Origin: Leptolyngbyaceae cyanobacterium | GTDB lineage: Bacteria > Cyanobacteriota > Cyanobacteriia > Cyanobacteriales > Aerosakkonemataceae | Assembly (NCBI GenBank): GCA_036703985.1 | Contig: DATNQN010000061.1 | Span: 1 to 41,300, forward strand | Length of the DNA: 41,300 bases | Direction of reading: 5' to 3' | Part shown: positions 17,027-25,371 of the stretch, piece after piece | How positions within the stretch are numbered: position 1 is the first letter of the stretch | How the letters are laid out: every line of letters starts with the position of its first letter | Translations under genes and position numbers: made by a program | Notes under the pieces: generated by a model | What the model was told of the DNA's origin: nothing | The model's input: the letters and a program-made list of their open reading frames with translations, nothing else | Database searches by the model: none

Positions 17027-17983
17027 TTAAGGCCCAGGCACGGGTAACCGATAATTGGGTACATTTTCCTCTTCTGCGATTCTTCTTTTCTCCCTGTCGC
17101 TATTTTCTTTGTCTTGTTTAAGTTTGCGATCGTACATTATCAATGCAGAACGCCAAACTAGATAACCTTGGCGATTCAAGTGCAACCCATCAGTGGTCAA
17201 TTCTGGGCGAAGATAACCGCGATCGTCAGTAAATAGAGAATATAAGTCAAAGAATTGAACATTTTCTTCCTCAGCCATCCTTTCTAAGTTCTGGTTGAGA
17301 TCCTGGATGCGCTGATGAGAAATCGAAAGCAAGCGATCGCGACCTTCCCAAGTAGAAGCTTCACCACCGTGAGGCAAAATCGACTGGATCGAGATCGTAC
17401 TCTCAGGATGAATTCGGCGCAGACGACGCACGATCAAGCGATAATTCCATAGCAAATCCTGATCTGGCACCCCACGAATCAAATCGTTGATACCGATCAT
17501 CACGAAAATAGTATTTGGCTTAGTATCGTCGAACAACTTTAATCGCTTGAGCAGTCCGGCAGAAACTTCCCCAGAAATTCCTTGGTTAAGCCAAGTATGC
17601 CCGGACGGTAATAACTCTGGCGGAAACCACAAACTCAAGGAATCCCCTGCCAAAATAGTTAAATTTGCCGGGGCATTTTCCGCTGCCACCTTTGCTTCTT
17701 GTTGCAGGATCGCAACCCATTTGTCATAACTTAGCCGATGGCGAGGCCCCAAACCCGAATCCGATGCTGGTAGTTCCTGCATCAGATTTTCGCGAGTTGT
17801 GGAAGCATTCAGCTGCGAATCGAGCGGCAACCAATAATCTCGCAGCAGCCAAACAACCAGCAGTAATAATAATCCGTTAGCCGCCAGGGATAAGAAAGCC
17901 CAGGTAGGGACGGTTTTCCAGCGATGGGACACTAGACTGTCTTTAACTTTATTTTCATTCGATCTTAAATGGTCAATCTTCAT
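17027..17983 (-). CDS. Membrane-anchored SGNH/GDSL hydrolase
   Basis: A 318-residue esterase-like protein. A single N-terminal helix (about 26-47, VPTWAFLSLAANGLLLLLVVW) tethers it with the catalytic part outside. The four SGNH blocks are visible: block I ILAGDSLSLWFPP with nucleophile S115, block II WLNQGISGEVSAG (Gly), block III FVMIGINDLIRG (Asn) and block V LTTDGLHLNRQGY (Asp/His). The C-terminal tail is charged and low in complexity (KLKQDKENSDREKRRIAEEE). Family members deacetylate or hydrolyse esters on glycans and lipids. The convergent neighbour is a secreted glycoside hydrolase, so removal of acyl groups from an extracellular polysaccharide is a plausible but unproven role. It precedes amt on the same strand and is not closely linked to it. 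Confidence 0.9.
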   Translation of the reverse strand: MKIDHLRSNENKVKDSLVSHRWKTVPTWAFLSLAANGLLLLLVVWLLRDYWLPLDSQLNASTTRENLMQELPASDSGLGPRHRLSYDKWVAILQQEAKVAAENAPANLTILAGDSLSLWFPPELLPSGHTWLNQGISGEVSAGLLKRLKLFDDTKPNTIFVMIGINDLIRGVPDQDLLWNYRLIVRRLRRIHPESTISIQSILPHGGEASTWEGRDRLLSISHQRIQDLNQNLERMAEEENVQFFDLYSLFTDDRGYLRPELTTDGLHLNRQGYLVWRSALIMYDRKLKQDKENSDREKRRIAEEENVPNYRLPVPGP

Positions 17984-18178
17984 TGGTGATTGGGGATCGG
18001 CGATCGCTTCCTCGCTAAAGACAGATGATATCGCTTTCTTATTAAATACTCACGCTCGAACAGGCGGGGACAGGGAAACGAAAGGTAAAAAAGGGAAAGG
18101 GGTAAAGCGAAAAAGGGAAAAAAGAATTTTTTTCTGTTACCCCGTACTCGCAACACCCCGATCGCCCTGAAGATAATA

Positions 18179-19822
18179 TTATTCGCTTAAGCTAAGACCG
18201 GAAGCAAACTCCTCGCCGTAACCTTCTTCACCATGTTCGTTGATATCGAGTCCTTGTTCTTCTGCGATCGGTTTGACTCGCAGCGCCATCACCAAGCTCA
18301 AACCTTTCAGAATTACCAAAGTACCGACAGCTGCAAAAAGGTAAGTAACTACTACACCCACGAACTGCTTCCACAACAGTTCTGGGTGACCTGCCAACAA
18401 ACCATCAGCGCCAGCACTGTTGAAAGCCTTGTTAGCAAAAACCCCTGTCAGCAAAGCACCTACCGTACCGCCAACTCCGTGTACGGGATAAGTATCTAAA
18501 GAATCATCAAATTGCAATTTCGCCCGCAGAATTACCGCGTAAAAACAGCAAAGAGAAGTAATCGAACCGATCAGGATCGCAGCCAGGGGAGATACGTACC
18601 CGGCTGCTGGAGTAATGCCTACCAATCCAGCCAAAAAGCCAGTGGCAATACCGATCGCAGTTGGCTTATTTCTGAGTACCCATTCCAAAATTACCCAGGT
18701 CAAACCAGCAGATGCAGCGGCTACGACAGTAGTCACGAAAGCAACAGCTGCTACCGAGTTAGCGGCTAATGCACTACCACCGTTAAAACCAAGCCAGCCA
18801 AACCAAAGCAAGCCTATTCCCAATAAAACGTAAGGTACGTTATGAGGTGCCGCCGGTTGAGTTGGGTAGGTTTTGCGGGGGCCGAGAATGTAAGCGGCGA
18901 CGACAGCGGAAACACCAGAACTGATATGCACGACCGTACCGCCAGCAAAGTCAAGCGCACCTAAGTTAACGCCAATCCAGCCTTTACCCCAAACCCAGTG
19001 AGCTAGCGGAAAATAGATAATATTAATCCAAAAGAAGATAAACCAAAAGTAAGCTTTGAAACTGATCCGTTCGACGATCGCACCGGAAATCAGCGCCGGA
19101 GTGATCATGGCGAACATCATCTGATAAACCATGAACATTTGATGGGGAATCGTTCCGGCATAACCGACCGGATCTGGTTTATCAAAAGAAACTTCGTTCA
19201 AAAATATCCATTTTAAGCTGCCAATAATCGGATTGGCTTGAAACTCGGCAGGATTTGCATCAACAGCATAGGAAGTTGGTGCAAAGGAAAGGCTATAACC
19301 CCATAGCACCCAGATTACGCCTACCAACCCCATCGCGATCAAGCTCATCATCATAGTGTTGAGGACGTTGCGCGATCGTACTAATCCACCATAGAAAAAT
19401 GCCAGCCCCGGCGTCATCAACATTACCAGTGCCGAAGAGATCAACACCCAAGCCGTATCCCCCGGATTAATCGGAGACTCCGTAACGGCGGCGGAAGGTT
19501 CTTGACGAGAAGCATCAGCAGGTACTATCGGTACGGGAAGTGGAGAAGCTTCGATCGTAGGCGATGCCGTTGCCTCTGGCGAAGCGGTGGGCGATGCCGT
19601 TGCCTCTGGCGAAGCGGTGGGCGATGCCGTTGCCTCTGGTGAAGCGGTGGGCGATGCCGTTGCCTCTGGTGAAGCGGTGGGCGATGCCGTTGCCTCTGGT
19701 GAAGAAAGAGTAGGAGAAGGACTTGGTGAAGGCGATGCGTCTTGGCCAAATACATTGACCATCATTGGCCCTAAAATCAGACACACCGCAATGGAACAAG
19801 CAACCAGGAACTTTTTGAACAC
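18179..19822 (-). CDS. amt: Ammonium transporter (Amt) with SPEATASPTA-repeat N-terminus
   Basis: Amt/Mep/Rh-family ammonium channel, 547 aa. It has a signal peptide (LVACSIAVCLILGPMMVNVF), then a low-complexity periplasmic segment with five copies of SPEATASPTA (about residues 40-90), then the 11-helix Amt core. The twin pore histidines are in FAGGTVVHISSGVSA and TYPVHGVGGTVGAL, and FYGGLVRSRNVLN opens the core as in AmtB. The C-terminal tail (GLDINEHGEEGYGEEF) is the kind that meets PII protein GlnK. Start is GTG 19822; the frame upstream reaches a stop inside the TnpB element with no ATG. Only 31 bp separate the start from that element's right end, so its promoter is probably displaced. 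The N-terminal repeat is unusual for the family. Confidence 0.95.
   Translation of the reverse strand: MFKKFLVACSIAVCLILGPMMVNVFGQDASPSPSPSPTLSSPEATASPTASPEATASPTASPEATASPTASPEATASPTASPEATASPTIEASPLPVPIVPADASRQEPSAAVTESPINPGDTAWVLISSALVMLMTPGLAFFYGGLVRSRNVLNTMMMSLIAMGLVGVIWVLWGYSLSFAPTSYAVDANPAEFQANPIIGSLKWIFLNEVSFDKPDPVGYAGTIPHQMFMVYQMMFAMITPALISGAIVERISFKAYFWFIFFWINIIYFPLAHWVWGKGWIGVNLGALDFAGGTVVHISSGVSAVVAAYILGPRKTYPTQPAAPHNVPYVLLGIGLLWFGWLGFNGGSALAANSVAAVAFVTTVVAAASAGLTWVILEWVLRNKPTAIGIATGFLAGLVGITPAAGYVSPLAAILIGSITSLCCFYAVILRAKLQFDDSLDTYPVHGVGGTVGALLTGVFANKAFNSAGADGLLAGHPELLWKQFVGVVVTYLFAAVGTLVILKGLSLVMALRVKPIAEEQGLDINEHGEEGYGEEFASGLSLSE
19561..19704. repeat. 30-bp coding minisatellite inside amt
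   Basis: Units begin at 19561, 19591, 19621, 19651 and 19681 (the last is partial, 24 nt). They are identical except for a C/T change at the twentieth base. Each encodes ten residues of the SPEATASPTA repeat on the minus strand. Contiguous units with no spacers exclude a CRISPR array. Confidence 0.95.
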
Positions 19823-19833
19823 TTGTGTTTTCC

Positions 19834-20000
19834 GCTCAATACTAGAGATTGGATTGACACTCTCCCGTTAAGCTAACGCTATAAGGGGAGATTCTTGTTT
19901 CATAGAAGAGCGCTTTTTGGTAGGATTACCAACGAGACTTACATCTTCTCCGCAAGCTTGGAATCCCGACTGCCCATCGGTATTTGTTGATAGAATTCTA
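19834..20000 (-). ncRNA. Predicted omega-RNA (reRNA) of the TnpB element
   Basis: Inferred from the family: TnpB guide RNAs overlap the 3' end of tnpB, include the right-end hairpin and run into flanking DNA. Here the scaffold would end at 19854, and the guide would be TCCAATCTCTAGTATTGAGC (19853-19834), which belongs to the leader of the neighbouring amt. The 5' end given is a guess; no promoter or RNA data are available. Confidence 0.4.
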
Positions 20001-21229
20001 ATACCCTCTGACCGCAAATTTTTCGCTGCATTCCCATCCCTATCATGGTGGGTTCCACATTTGGGACAAGTCCATTCTCTGTCCTTCAAGGTAAGGGAAT
20101 CATTCTTAAACTTGCAACAATTACAAAGCTTCGTACTAGGGAAGAATCTATCAACCTCTACAAGTGTTCCCCCAACTCTTTTCAATTTGTAGCCCAAGAA
20201 ATTTACCAGCATCCCAAATCCAGCATCTAAAACAGATTTTGCCAACTTGGTACGCCCTAGTCCTTTTATGCAAAGGTCTTCTACTACAACGACTTGGTTT
20301 TCGTCAACTAATTTACGAGAGAGTTTATGTAGGAAATCTTGTCTTGTGTTTGCGATCTTCTGATGAACTTTGGCTACCTGCTTAACTTGCTTTTTCCGAT
20401 TATTAGAGCCAAGCTTTTTCCGGGATATTGATTGTTGTCTTCGTCTGAGGCGTTTGGCATATTTCCTAGTAGGTTTGATTGGCTCAACTTTATAAGTTAT
20501 CTCCCCATCAAACACTGTCACCAAGGAATTAAGACCTAAATCAACTCCCGAAATTTTCCCCTCTTTAACTGTTGGATTCTCTTCAACTTCCAGCCAAATA
20601 GCGGCGAAATATTTATCCGTGCTGTCTTTCGAGACGGTCACAGATTTAAGAGAGCCGAGTAACTCCTTTGATATTACTGCTTTAACAACTCCCAGTTTGG
20701 GAAGTTGGACACCATTCTTTTTGACTGAGCAACCTGCTGGGTATCTCAGGGATTGCTTTGTGTGTCTGCTTTTGAACTTCGGAATTCCCGCCCGATGCTC
20801 AAAGAAGTTCTTAAATGCTGCTTCTAGATTTTTGAGTGATTGTTGCAATGCGGAAGATGACCCTTCTTTTAGCCACCAGAAGTCCTCATGCTTCTTCAAT
20901 TGCGTCAAGTCTTTCGCCATGTCGCAATAACTCATCCCTTTCCCTGTTTCTTGATATTGAGTGTTAGTCTTGTTTAGGTAATGGTTCCAAACAAAGCGAC
21001 AGCAGCCAAAGTTTTTAGCTAGAGCTATCTGCTGTTCTTTATTTGGATATAGTCTTACCTTTAAAGCGGTTAACATCTATGTATCAATTGGGGATTAGTG
21101 ACGTTAAATTATAGCTTGGTAAAATAGCATTGTCAAACTATATTGATTCACTAGGCGATAGTTTTTAGCTGGTCGCAATTCATCTCCCGTCAAACTACTT
21201 TATGACAGGAGTCTTCTTGCTCCATTGCG
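19854..21229 (-). mobile_element. Solitary IS200/IS605-family TnpB element (IS1341-type)
   Basis: About 1.38 kb, with one gene, tnpB, and no tnpA, so transposition would need a TnpA elsewhere. The right end, read on the minus strand, is the hairpin TCTCCCC...GGGAGA (19861-19892) followed by GTGTCAA; TCAA is the usual right-end cleavage tetranucleotide of this family, placing the boundary at 19854. The left end has an imperfect hairpin, CTCCcGTCA with TGACaGGAG (21184-21192 and 21203-21211). The left boundary near 21229, after a TTTAT-like flank, is an estimate. It sits between two amt genes in the same orientation. Confidence 0.8.
19868..21076 (-). CDS. tnpB: RNA-guided endonuclease TnpB
   Basis: Compact RuvC nuclease of the IS200/IS605 superfamily, ancestor-like to Cas12, that cleaves DNA next to a transposon-associated motif using omega-RNA. 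The 402-residue product has the N-terminal helix-turn-helix region (LTALKVRLYPNKEQQIALAK, FVWNHYLNKTN), a wedge/beta region, and RuvC motifs with all three acidic residues: Asp in ISGVDLGLNSLVTV, Glu in VVVEDLCIKGLGR and Asp in HHDRDGNAAKNL. The zinc finger CNCC...CPKC lies in the usual place before RuvC III. It therefore appears catalytically intact and not a nuclease-dead TldR repressor. The last codons (to LIALA) overlap the right-end hairpin. No tnpA is adjacent. Confidence 0.96.
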   Translation of the reverse strand: MLTALKVRLYPNKEQQIALAKNFGCCRFVWNHYLNKTNTQYQETGKGMSYCDMAKDLTQLKKHEDFWWLKEGSSSALQQSLKNLEAAFKNFFEHRAGIPKFKSRHTKQSLRYPAGCSVKKNGVQLPKLGVVKAVISKELLGSLKSVTVSKDSTDKYFAAIWLEVEENPTVKEGKISGVDLGLNSLVTVFDGEITYKVEPIKPTRKYAKRLRRRQQSISRKKLGSNNRKKQVKQVAKVHQKIANTRQDFLHKLSRKLVDENQVVVVEDLCIKGLGRTKLAKSVLDAGFGMLVNFLGYKLKRVGGTLVEVDRFFPSTKLCNCCKFKNDSLTLKDREWTCPKCGTHHDRDGNAAKNLRSEGIRILSTNTDGQSGFQACGEDVSLVGNPTKKRSSMKQESPLIALA

Positions 21230-21271
21230 ATAAATGAATCTCATTGAACGAATTCTATGTATCAAATTTCT

Positions 21272-21285
21272 GTATTTTCTAATAC
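21272..21285. promoter_or_regulatory. NtcA-box sequence upstream of the TnpB insertion
   Basis: GTATTTTCTAATAC fits GTAN8TAC exactly. It lies about 45-60 bp outside the element's left end; with the element removed it would be about 95 bp before the GTG of the 18179-19822 amt. A TAGAAT sequence follows 14 nt downstream on the minus strand, shorter than the usual 20-24 nt, so the -10 assignment is doubtful. Confidence 0.5.
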
Positions 21286-21348
21286 TGATTTTTTAATGTT
21301 TTTATGTAAAAAAGCACTTTCAACCCCTAGCCATCGCTATAAAAGATA

Positions 21349-21376
21349 AAGGGCTGGATTGCCCAGCCCTTCATTT
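21349..21376. terminator. Bidirectional-looking terminator after upstream amt
   Basis: AAGGGCTGG (21349-21357) pairs with CCAGCCCTT (21363-21371) around a five-nt loop. On the minus strand it follows the amt stop (21404) by 33 nt and precedes TATCTTTTAT; on the plus strand CATTTTTTG follows. It should end the transcript of the 21404-23020 amt before the downstream copy. Confidence 0.75.
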
Positions 21377-21403
21377 TTTGAAGATTTTCTCCCCGTAATT
21401 GAA

Positions 21404-23020
21404 CTAATAAACACTACCGGGCTTGCCGGGAACACCACGGTCTGCGCTACCAGGTATGCTGCTGCTGCGTGCTTCTTTGAGAAATCCGCTATAAGCTTCC
21501 ATACCATGTTCCCCGATATCCAAACCGACGACTTCTTCTTCTGGAGTTACGCGGATACCGAGAGTAGCCTTTAACACTACCCAGAAAATAGTGCTGACCA
21601 GAACCGTCATGCCTCCCACGGACAAAATACCGATTATTTGAGGAATCAGTTGTGTCAAACCACCGCCCAAAAGTAAACCTCTTGCAGGGCCAGCCGTGTA
21701 CCAAGTGTATCCGGGCGCGTTGGGGCCAACACTGAACAAACCAACGGCCAGAGTTCCCCAAACACCACAAACCAAGTGAACTGAGGTAGCACCTACCGGG
21801 TCATCAATTTGAATTCTGTCAAAGAAGGTAACGGAGAAAACGACGATGATGCCAGCTACCAAGCCGATGATGAAAGCGCTGGGAACGCTCACGTATGCAC
21901 AGGATGCTGTAATCCCTACCAAGCCTGCCAAAATACCGTTAACGATCATCGAAAGGTCTGGCTTACCAAGGTACAACCAAGCTGTAACGGTAGCAGCTAC
22001 TCCTCCTACTGCACCGGCCATGTTAGTAGTTAAAGCAATGTGGGTAATTGCAGAACCATCAGCCGCCATTGTGGAACCCGGGTTAAAGCCAAACCAGCCT
22101 AACCACAAAATCAAACAGCCTAAAGTAGCAATACTCATATTGTGACCGGGCATGGCTACGCTTTGTCCATCTTGATATTTACCAAGACGTGGCCCTAAGA
22201 AGGCAGCGCCCATTAATGCAGCCCAACCACCAACTGAGTGAACTACGGTAGAACCAGCAAAATCGTAAAAACCTGCTTTTGCCAGCCAACCACCGCCCCA
22301 AATCCAGTGTCCGGTGATTGGATAAGCGATACCTACGAGTAATAAGCTGAAAATTAAGAAGTCAACAAACTTAATTCTTTCTGCTACTGCACCGGAAACG
22401 ATCGTAGCGGCTGTACCTGCAAATACTAGCTGGAACAAAAATTTAGCGGCAAGGGGAACGCCAGCCCAACTGAGAGAGCTAAAAATACCTTGATAAGCAT
22501 CTCCCATTGCCGGACTGTTGTCTTGTCCAGTTAAGAAGAATCCGCCACTACTACCAATTAATCCATGATCGGAATTGCTAAACATCAAACCAAAACCGAT
22601 CGCCCAAAAAGCAATTGTAGAAAGGGCAAATACGATGAGGTTTTTGGCTAGAACGTTGACGGCGTTTTTCTCGCGGCAAAAGCCAGTTTCTAACATACAG
22701 AAACCAGCATTCATGAAGAATACTAAGAATGCGGCGATCGCCACCCATAAAGTATCTAAAGCTACTTTTAATTCGGCGGTGGTCGGCCCTGCCACAGTTG
22801 CAGCCGCATCCTGAGCAACGGCTGCGTAACCCCATCCCAGCACGATTAGGGCTGCTAAGGGAAGACAAGCTTGCCATGAGGGTGTAAGGCGTCCGATCGC
22901 AATTTTCAATTGCTTAAATATTTTGCTGCTCCCGGTTAATTTTACCTGGGAACTAGAAAAATTTTGCCTGATTCTATTTCTTGACTTTCTGTTTCTGAGT
23001 GTTACTTTAGTTTTCATCAC
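21404..23020 (-). CDS. amt: Ammonium transporter (Amt)
   Basis: Second Amt/Mep/Rh-family channel, 538 aa. A basic N-terminal stretch (1-48) precedes a signal-like helix ([18 protein letters not shown]) and the 11-helix core, starting [20 protein letters not shown] and [19 protein letters not shown]. The twin histidines are in [16 protein letters not shown] and [15 protein letters not shown]; the C-terminal GlnK-contact tail reads [20 protein letters not shown]. It differs clearly from the neighbouring Amt (no repeat linker, different pore flanks), so the pair are distinct paralogues and not a recent duplication. The long basic leader suggests the true start could be inside (for example a TTG), although ATG 23020 or 23017 is possible. 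An NtcA promoter lies about 190 bp upstream. Ammonium uptake under nitrogen limitation is expected. Confidence 0.96.
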   Translation of the reverse strand: MMKTKVTLRNRKSRNRIRQNFSSSQVKLTGSSKIFKQLKIAIGRLTPSWQACLPLAALIVLGWGYAAVAQDAAATVAGPTTAELKVALDTLWVAIAAFLVFFMNAGFCMLETGFCREKNAVNVLAKNLIVFALSTIAFWAIGFGLMFSNSDHGLIGSSGGFFLTGQDNSPAMGDAYQGIFSSLSWAGVPLAAKFLFQLVFAGTAATIVSGAVAERIKFVDFLIFSLLLVGIAYPITGHWIWGGGWLAKAGFYDFAGSTVVHSVGGWAALMGAAFLGPRLGKYQDGQSVAMPGHNMSIATLGCLILWLGWFGFNPGSTMAADGSAITHIALTTNMAGAVGGVAATVTAWLYLGKPDLSMIVNGILAGLVGITASCAYVSVPSAFIIGLVAGIIVVFSVTFFDRIQIDDPVGATSVHLVCGVWGTLAVGLFSVGPNAPGYTWYTAGPARGLLLGGGLTQLIPQIIGILSVGGMTVLVSTIFWVVLKATLGIRVTPEEEVVGLDIGEHGMEAYSGFLKEARSSSIPGSADRGVPGKPGSVY

Positions 23021-23183
23021 TCAATATTCCCCAATCACGCAAGAGCAAATATTTGGAATTGTTCACGCAAAAAAGCTGTAAGTCAATACATTTAAAGCAA
23101 GGTTACTGCATCACTGTACAACCGATCGATTAGGTATTCAGGCTCTTATCAGAATCGCTAAAAACTATCTGCTTTGTGCGCGA

Positions 23184-23225
23184 ACTTTAAGATTTTGTAT
23201 TGTCAGAAATGGTAATTCTGTATAC
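23184..23225 (-). promoter_or_regulatory. NtcA-activated promoter of amt
   Basis: Read on the minus strand, GTATACAGAATTAC (GTAN8TAC, 23225-23212) is followed after exactly 22 nt by TAAAGT (TAN3T, 23189-23184). This is the canonical NtcA class II layout of cyanobacterial nitrogen-controlled promoters. A transcription start near 23177 would give a leader of about 155 nt before the amt ATG. Confidence 0.75.
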
Positions 23226-23502
23226 TGCAATACAGTTTGTTTATCTTACCGCAGAAAGTTGACGAACGGAATATTTTAAAAAAAGTTAGTAAAGATTTGT
23301 TAAGTCCAACTATGAAAAAATCTACCGATGGGTAGATTGAAAAAAGGGGGATAGGTAGAAAAGTTAAATGTTTTTTTCAATTACTTTAAAATTTAGATGC
23401 GTCTTAGTAGGTCGAGATAATAGCGATCGCGATCGTCAGTCGGGAAGTTCTCAATTCCACCAAACCTTAATTTGACGCCCTTGTTACCCTAACCCCTAGC
23501 AC
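23226..23502. other. Intergenic region between amt promoter and purE
   Basis: Together with the amt leader this makes a gap of about 480 nt. Apart from the NtcA promoter it is AT-rich with a purine tract (AAAAAGGGGGATAGG near 23342) and a worn HIP1 pair near 23424. No ORF. purE ends at 23503 on the minus strand; a repeat of GCTAGGTGCTAGGGG lies just after its stop. Confidence 0.5.
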
Positions 23503-24030
23503 CTAGCTTTTAGGCATTGATTGTAAATATTGCTGATAACCTTTTTCGTCTAGTTGTGCTTGTTTATCTAGCACGGATTGGGCCAAACTTTCCCTATATA
23601 GTTGAATTCGCTGTAATAATTCTGGTTGGTGAGTAGCTAAAATTTGTACTGCTAGTAATCCAGCATTTTTGGCATTACCGATCGCAACGGTGGCGACGGG
23701 TATTCCGGCAGGCATCTGCACAATAGAATAAAGAGAGTCTAACCCTTGCAAGTGACGACTGGCGACCGGAACGCCAATTACCGGTAAAGCGGTGAGGGAC
23801 GCCACCATTCCCGGTAAGTGGGCAGCACCACCCGCACCTGCGATAATTACTTTCAAGCCTCTTTGATGCGCGGTTTTGGCATACTCTACCATCCGATCGG
23901 GGGTGCGGTGGGCGGAAACGATCGCAACTTCACAAGGTACGTTGAATTCTTCGCAAACTGCGATCGCTGCTTGCATGGTGGGCAAATCGGAATCACTGCC
24001 CATGATAATACCTACTAAGGCTTGAGTCAT
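23503..24030 (-). CDS. purE: 5-(carboxyamino)imidazole ribonucleotide mutase (PurE)
   Basis: Converts N5-CAIR to CAIR in de novo purine synthesis, acting after PurK. The 175-residue product carries the class I PurE pattern: [17 protein letters not shown] at the N-terminus (phosphate-binding Ser/Asp), the signature [17 protein letters not shown] with catalytic His, [25 protein letters not shown] and the [31 protein letters not shown] block. The C-terminal extension ([23 protein letters not shown]) is helical. No purK is adjacent. It is divergent from nagA, with 37 bp between starts, so the two promoters must overlap. Confidence 0.97.
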   Translation of the reverse strand: MTQALVGIIMGSDSDLPTMQAAIAVCEEFNVPCEVAIVSAHRTPDRMVEYAKTAHQRGLKVIIAGAGGAAHLPGMVASLTALPVIGVPVASRHLQGLDSLYSIVQMPAGIPVATVAIGNAKNAGLLAVQILATHQPELLQRIQLYRESLAQSVLDKQAQLDEKGYQQYLQSMPKS

Positions 24031-24067
24031 GCGATTTTAGAGTTAAGACGTGAGATTTTTCAAAGTG

Positions 24068-25279
24068 ATGACAGAAGCAACAACCTTAGCGATCGTTACT
24101 CCAGTGGATATTATCAACGCAAGAGTGCCGGGATACCAAGATTTGCAGCAAATCTCAATTGATGGGGATGGAATCGTTCGCCAAGTAATTCCCATGAGTG
24201 TAGCTGAAAAAGCAACACCATCAACAGATAAACGAGTTTTAGATGTCGCCGCAGACTGGATTTCTTTGGGTGGAGTCGATTTGCAAATTAATGGGGCGCT
24301 GGGTTTAGCTTTTCCCGATTTAAATCCCGATAACAGTCATCAATTATCGGAAATCAGTCAATTTTTATGGAATCAAGGGGTAGATGGTTTTCTACCTACT
24401 TTGGTGACCACTTCAGTAGACAATATTCATCGCAGTTTAAATGCGATCGCAAATTTTACTCCATCTCAGCCCCAAAACGAACCGAGCGCTAAAATCCTGG
24501 GAGTGCATTTAGAAGGGCCATTTTTGAACTTTGAAAAGCGAGGCGCACACCCAGCAGAACATTTATTACCCCTCAACATCGACAACGTAAAAAGAGTTTT
24601 GGGTGATTATGCAAGTATCGTTAAAGTAATCACCTTAGCACCAGAATTAGATGAAACTCAAACCGTAATTCCTTATCTACGCGAACTAGGAATAACTGTT
24701 AGTTTAGGGCATTCCCAAGCCACATATAATCAAGCACGACAAGCTTTTAAATTAGGTGCATCGATGGTAACCCATGCTTTTAATGCCATGCCCAGTTTAC
24801 ATCATCGAGAACCCGGATTATTAGGAGCAGCCATCATCGATTCTCATGTCAAATGCGGTTTAATTGCTGACGGTCAACACGTCTCGATCGCGATGATGAA
24901 CATTTTACTAAAAGCGAGCAACTATCAGCAAGGAATTTTTCTCGTCAGCGATGCTTTAGCACCTTTAGGATTACCAGATGGCATTTATCCTTGGGATACT
25001 AGACAAATTGAAGTAAAAAACGGTACGGCGCGACTGTTAGATGGCACTCTTTCCGGTACAACTCTGCCATTGTTAACAGGAGTACAAAATTTGGTGAACT
25101 GGGGAATATGCGGGATAGAACAAGCAATTTCAATGGCAACAATTGCGCCCAGAGCAGCAATTGGTATGGCAGAAATCATGGGTAATTCTGCTGCTGGTTT
25201 ATTGCGTTGGCGGGTGAACCAAACAGAACATCATCAGGCAGAAAAATTAACTTGGAAACGGTTATTTATCAACCATTAA
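24068..25279 (+). CDS. nagA: N-acetylglucosamine-6-phosphate deacetylase (NagA)
   Basis: Releases acetate from GlcNAc-6-phosphate, in amino-sugar salvage and cell-wall recycling. The amidohydrolase barrel is recognisable by GGVDLQINGALG, GVHLEGPFLNFEKRGAHP (metal-binding Glu), VSLGHSQATYNQARQAFKLG and MVTHAFNAMPSLHHREPGLLGAAI (His ligands and substrate loop), GLIADGQHVS, and LVSDALAPLGLPDG with the catalytic Asp. The usual 380-400 aa length fits the 403-aa reading from ATG 24068; a GTG at 24050 adds six residues. No nagB or PTS gene is near, so a stand-alone recycling role is likely. A terminator overlaps its stop codon. Confidence 0.94.
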   Translation: MTEATTLAIVTPVDIINARVPGYQDLQQISIDGDGIVRQVIPMSVAEKATPSTDKRVLDVAADWISLGGVDLQINGALGLAFPDLNPDNSHQLSEISQFLWNQGVDGFLPTLVTTSVDNIHRSLNAIANFTPSQPQNEPSAKILGVHLEGPFLNFEKRGAHPAEHLLPLNIDNVKRVLGDYASIVKVITLAPELDETQTVIPYLRELGITVSLGHSQATYNQARQAFKLGASMVTHAFNAMPSLHHREPGLLGAAIIDSHVKCGLIADGQHVSIAMMNILLKASNYQQGIFLVSDALAPLGLPDGIYPWDTRQIEVKNGTARLLDGTLSGTTLPLLTGVQNLVNWGICGIEQAISMATIAPRAAIGMAEIMGNSAAGLLRWRVNQTEHHQAEKLTWKRLFINH

Positions 25280-25302
25280 ACCCATAAAATTTAATGGTTT
25301 TT
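25271..25302 (+). terminator. nagA: nagA intrinsic terminator
   Basis: AACCATTAAA (25271-25280) pairs perfectly with TTTAATGGTT (25290-25299), with a nine-nt loop and a short T-run after it (TTTTTC). The stem includes the nagA stop codon (25277-25279). Confidence 0.75.
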
Positions 25303-25371
25303 CTGGAATAATAAATATCGATAATAATCAGACTAATGTTGGCAACTATTCTAAAGGTTTACCAAAATATT

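Noticed and set aside
19561-19704. Regular 30-bp repeats that could suggest a CRISPR array
   Set aside because: Units are contiguous with no spacers, and they encode an in-frame SPEATASPTA repeat in amt.
19515-19871. Long open frames on both strands across the amt repeat
   Set aside because: They arise from translating the 30-bp repeat in other frames; products are low-complexity and lack any start-site support.
19868-21076. TnpB as a nuclease-dead TldR-type repressor of amt
   Set aside because: All three RuvC acids (GVDLGLNS, VVEDL, DRDGNAAKNL) and the zinc finger are present, and the element ends are intact.
21404-23020. Recent tandem duplication as origin of the two amt genes
   Set aside because: The proteins differ in N-terminus, pore flanks and C-terminal tail; they are distinct Amt paralogues.
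23081-23095. Possible second NtcA site GTAAGTCAATAC
   Set aside because: The spacing between GTA and TAC is six, not eight nt.
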